Below are positions 5,957-7,023 of a stretch of DNA of 7,023 bases, piece after piece. The notes under the pieces were generated by a model. It made no database searches, was not told where the DNA came from, and saw nothing but the letters and a program-made list of their open reading frames with translations. Position 1 is the first letter of the stretch. Each line of letters opens with the position of its first letter. Both the position numbers and the translations under genes were made by a program. The stretch comes from an uncultured Propionibacteriaceae bacterium (GTDB lineage: Bacteria > Actinomycetota > Actinomycetes > Propionibacteriales > Propionibacteriaceae): the NCBI GenBank assembly GCA_936941515.1, contig CAKZJI010000406.1, positions 1-7,023 of the forward strand, written 5' to 3'.

Positions 5957-7009
5957 GTGAAACACTTCCGCGTGGGTCTGGTGGGCCTGTTGGTCGCCAC
6001 GAGCGTCATTTTCGTCCCATCGGCGTCCGCTGACCCGGATGCTGTCAAAGCGGCAAAAGCCGATCTGGATCGAATCCATGAGGAGTCCGCCGCGTTGGAT
6101 GCCCAGATCATTGAGGCGGCCTCACGGGCCTCAGATGCGGAGACGAAGCTCGCATCGCTCGATACTGATCTGGCCGCCCAGGAGGAGAAGGTCGGCAAGC
6201 TCAGTGACGATCTCGGCGATCTTGCGATGCTGCAACTCAACAGCGGGGGACTCGACATCACCAGTCAGCTGCTGAGCAGTGGCACTGATTCGAGCTTCCT
6301 GTCGGGGCTGTCCACCATTCAGAACGAGACAGACCGAAGCAACTCCGATCTCCAGGCGCTGCAGGTGGAGCAAGCTCGCCTGGACGTCCTCCGCGACGAC
6401 CAGGAGTCCACCACCAAGTCCCTCCAGGAGGACAAGGCCGCCAAGGAGCGTCTCATGGAGGACTATAAGGAGAAGGAGGCCGAGGCGCAGGCGGTCTTCG
6501 ACCGCTTGAACGCGGAGGAGCAGGAGCGACTCCGAGAGCTGGAGCGGCAGCGCGCGGCTGAAGAGGCTGCACGGCAGAATGCCTCCCCCTCACCGAGCCC
6601 CGGTGGTGACGACAAGGCCAAACCTGAGGATCCACCCGTCTCCGAGGGCGGCGGCGGATCTGATCGGGCCTCCCAGGCCCTGAGCGTCGCCATGTCCAAG
6701 CGAGGCTCCTCCTATGTCTTCGGCGCCACAGGCCCTGGCTCTTTCGACTGCTCCGGTCTCATGGTGTACGCCTACAAGCAGGTGGGCATCTCGCTTCCGC
6801 GGACATCCAATGCGCAATACGGTGCGGGCTCGGCTGTCTCAAAGGGAGATCTGCGTCCCGGTGACCTCGTGTTCTACTACGGCAGCCTCAGCCACGTTGG
6901 CATGTACATAGGCAACGGCCAGATCGTGCACGCGGCCAACCCACGCAGCGGGGTCGTGGTCGCTGGACTGGACTCAATGCCCTACGTGGGTGCTCGTCGC
7001 GTCGGCTGA
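5957..7009 (+). CDS. Secreted coiled-coil NlpC/P60 peptidoglycan endopeptidase, RipC-like
   Basis: 350 residues, complete. A Sec signal peptide (1-25: basic KHFR, hydrophobic VGLVGLLVATSVIFV, then PSASA before DP) is followed by long charged coiled-coil helices (about 27-95 and 122-207) flanking a Gly/Ser-rich hinge. A disordered SPSPSPGG/Pro/Gly linker (209-235) leads to an NlpC/P60 domain (236-350). Catalytic residues: C265 in FDCSG, H313 in SHVGMYIG and H325 in IVHAANP. Such enzymes cut the D-Glu-to-diamino-acid bond of stem peptides outside the membrane. The architecture and its place divergent from the exonuclease gene match M. tuberculosis RipC (Rv2190c), a hydrolase controlled through its coiled coil by FtsEX; FtsEX control here is inferred. 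The start is GTG 5957, with GGAG at 5946-5949 (7-nt spacing) and the promoter at 5891-5919. An ATG at 5953 lies in another frame and gives only 26 codons. Confidence 0.95.
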   Translation: MKHFRVGLVGLLVATSVIFVPSASADPDAVKAAKADLDRIHEESAALDAQIIEAASRASDAETKLASLDTDLAAQEEKVGKLSDDLGDLAMLQLNSGGLDITSQLLSSGTDSSFLSGLSTIQNETDRSNSDLQALQVEQARLDVLRDDQESTTKSLQEDKAAKERLMEDYKEKEAEAQAVFDRLNAEEQERLRELERQRAAEEAARQNASPSPSPGGDDKAKPEDPPVSEGGGGSDRASQALSVAMSKRGSSYVFGATGPGSFDCSGLMVYAYKQVGISLPRTSNAQYGAGSAVSKGDLRPGDLVFYYGSLSHVGMYIGNGQIVHAANPRSGVVVAGLDSMPYVGARRVG

Positions 7010-7023
7010 TACCGAACGCGATG

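Noticed and set aside
5953..6033. 26-codon frame from ATG 5953 overlapping the NlpC/P60 start
   Set aside because: It is too short, of basic low-information sequence, and the GGAG spacing fits GTG 5957 better.
7010..7023. ATG at 7021-7023 as the start of another gene
   Set aside because: Only the codon itself is visible and no ribosome site precedes it, so it cannot be supported from this window.

Overview
The window is about 7 kb of high-GC DNA, tightly packed on both strands, and reads as core chromosome from an actinomycete (Actinomycetota). A Propionibacteriaceae-like host is my guess, but the genus cannot be fixed from the sequence alone. Evidence for the phylum is the GC-rich codon use, the GTG/TTG starts and the gene content: a GuaB1-type protein, a PpiA-type cyclophilin, a trpD that stands apart from other trp genes, a DnaQ-like exonuclease fused to a UvrC-like nuclease, and a RipC-like cell-wall hydrolase. 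I recall that Mycobacterium tuberculosis keeps relatives of three of these close together (Rv2190c NlpC/P60, Rv2191 exonuclease/GIY-YIG, Rv2192c trpD) in the same relative orientations.

Layout, left to right. (1) A 5' fragment of guaB1 on the minus strand runs off the left edge. (2) A divergent 207-bp gap leads to a two-gene plus-strand unit: a small receiver-like protein whose stop overlaps the trpD start as ATGA. (3) trpD meets, tail to tail with a 4-base overlap, a minus-strand pair made of an A24-type prepilin peptidase and, upstream of it, a membrane-anchored protein with a C-terminal 'sunset'-like domain. (4) A 177-bp divergent gap leads to plus-strand ppiA. (5) ppiA overlaps by 55 bases the end of the minus-strand exonuclease/GIY-YIG gene. 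(6) A 301-bp divergent gap holds a good sigma-70-type promoter driving a secreted coiled-coil NlpC/P60 endopeptidase, which ends just before the right edge.

Functionally the genes are a mixture: purine salvage (guaB1), tryptophan synthesis (trpD), protein folding (ppiA), DNA processing or repair (exonuclease/GIY-YIG), secretion or pilus maturation (prepilin peptidase) and cell-wall remodelling at division (NlpC/P60). Apart from the two probable operons they do not form one pathway. I see no mobile element, CRISPR array, RNA gene or toxin/defence cassette.

The most unusual signals are a perfect 19-bp inverted repeat inside the exonuclease gene near the end of ppiA, two or three genes that look leaderless, a degenerate receiver translationally coupled to trpD, and a complete UvrC-type four-cysteine set in the exonuclease fusion protein. 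I did not find a clearly undescribed system here.
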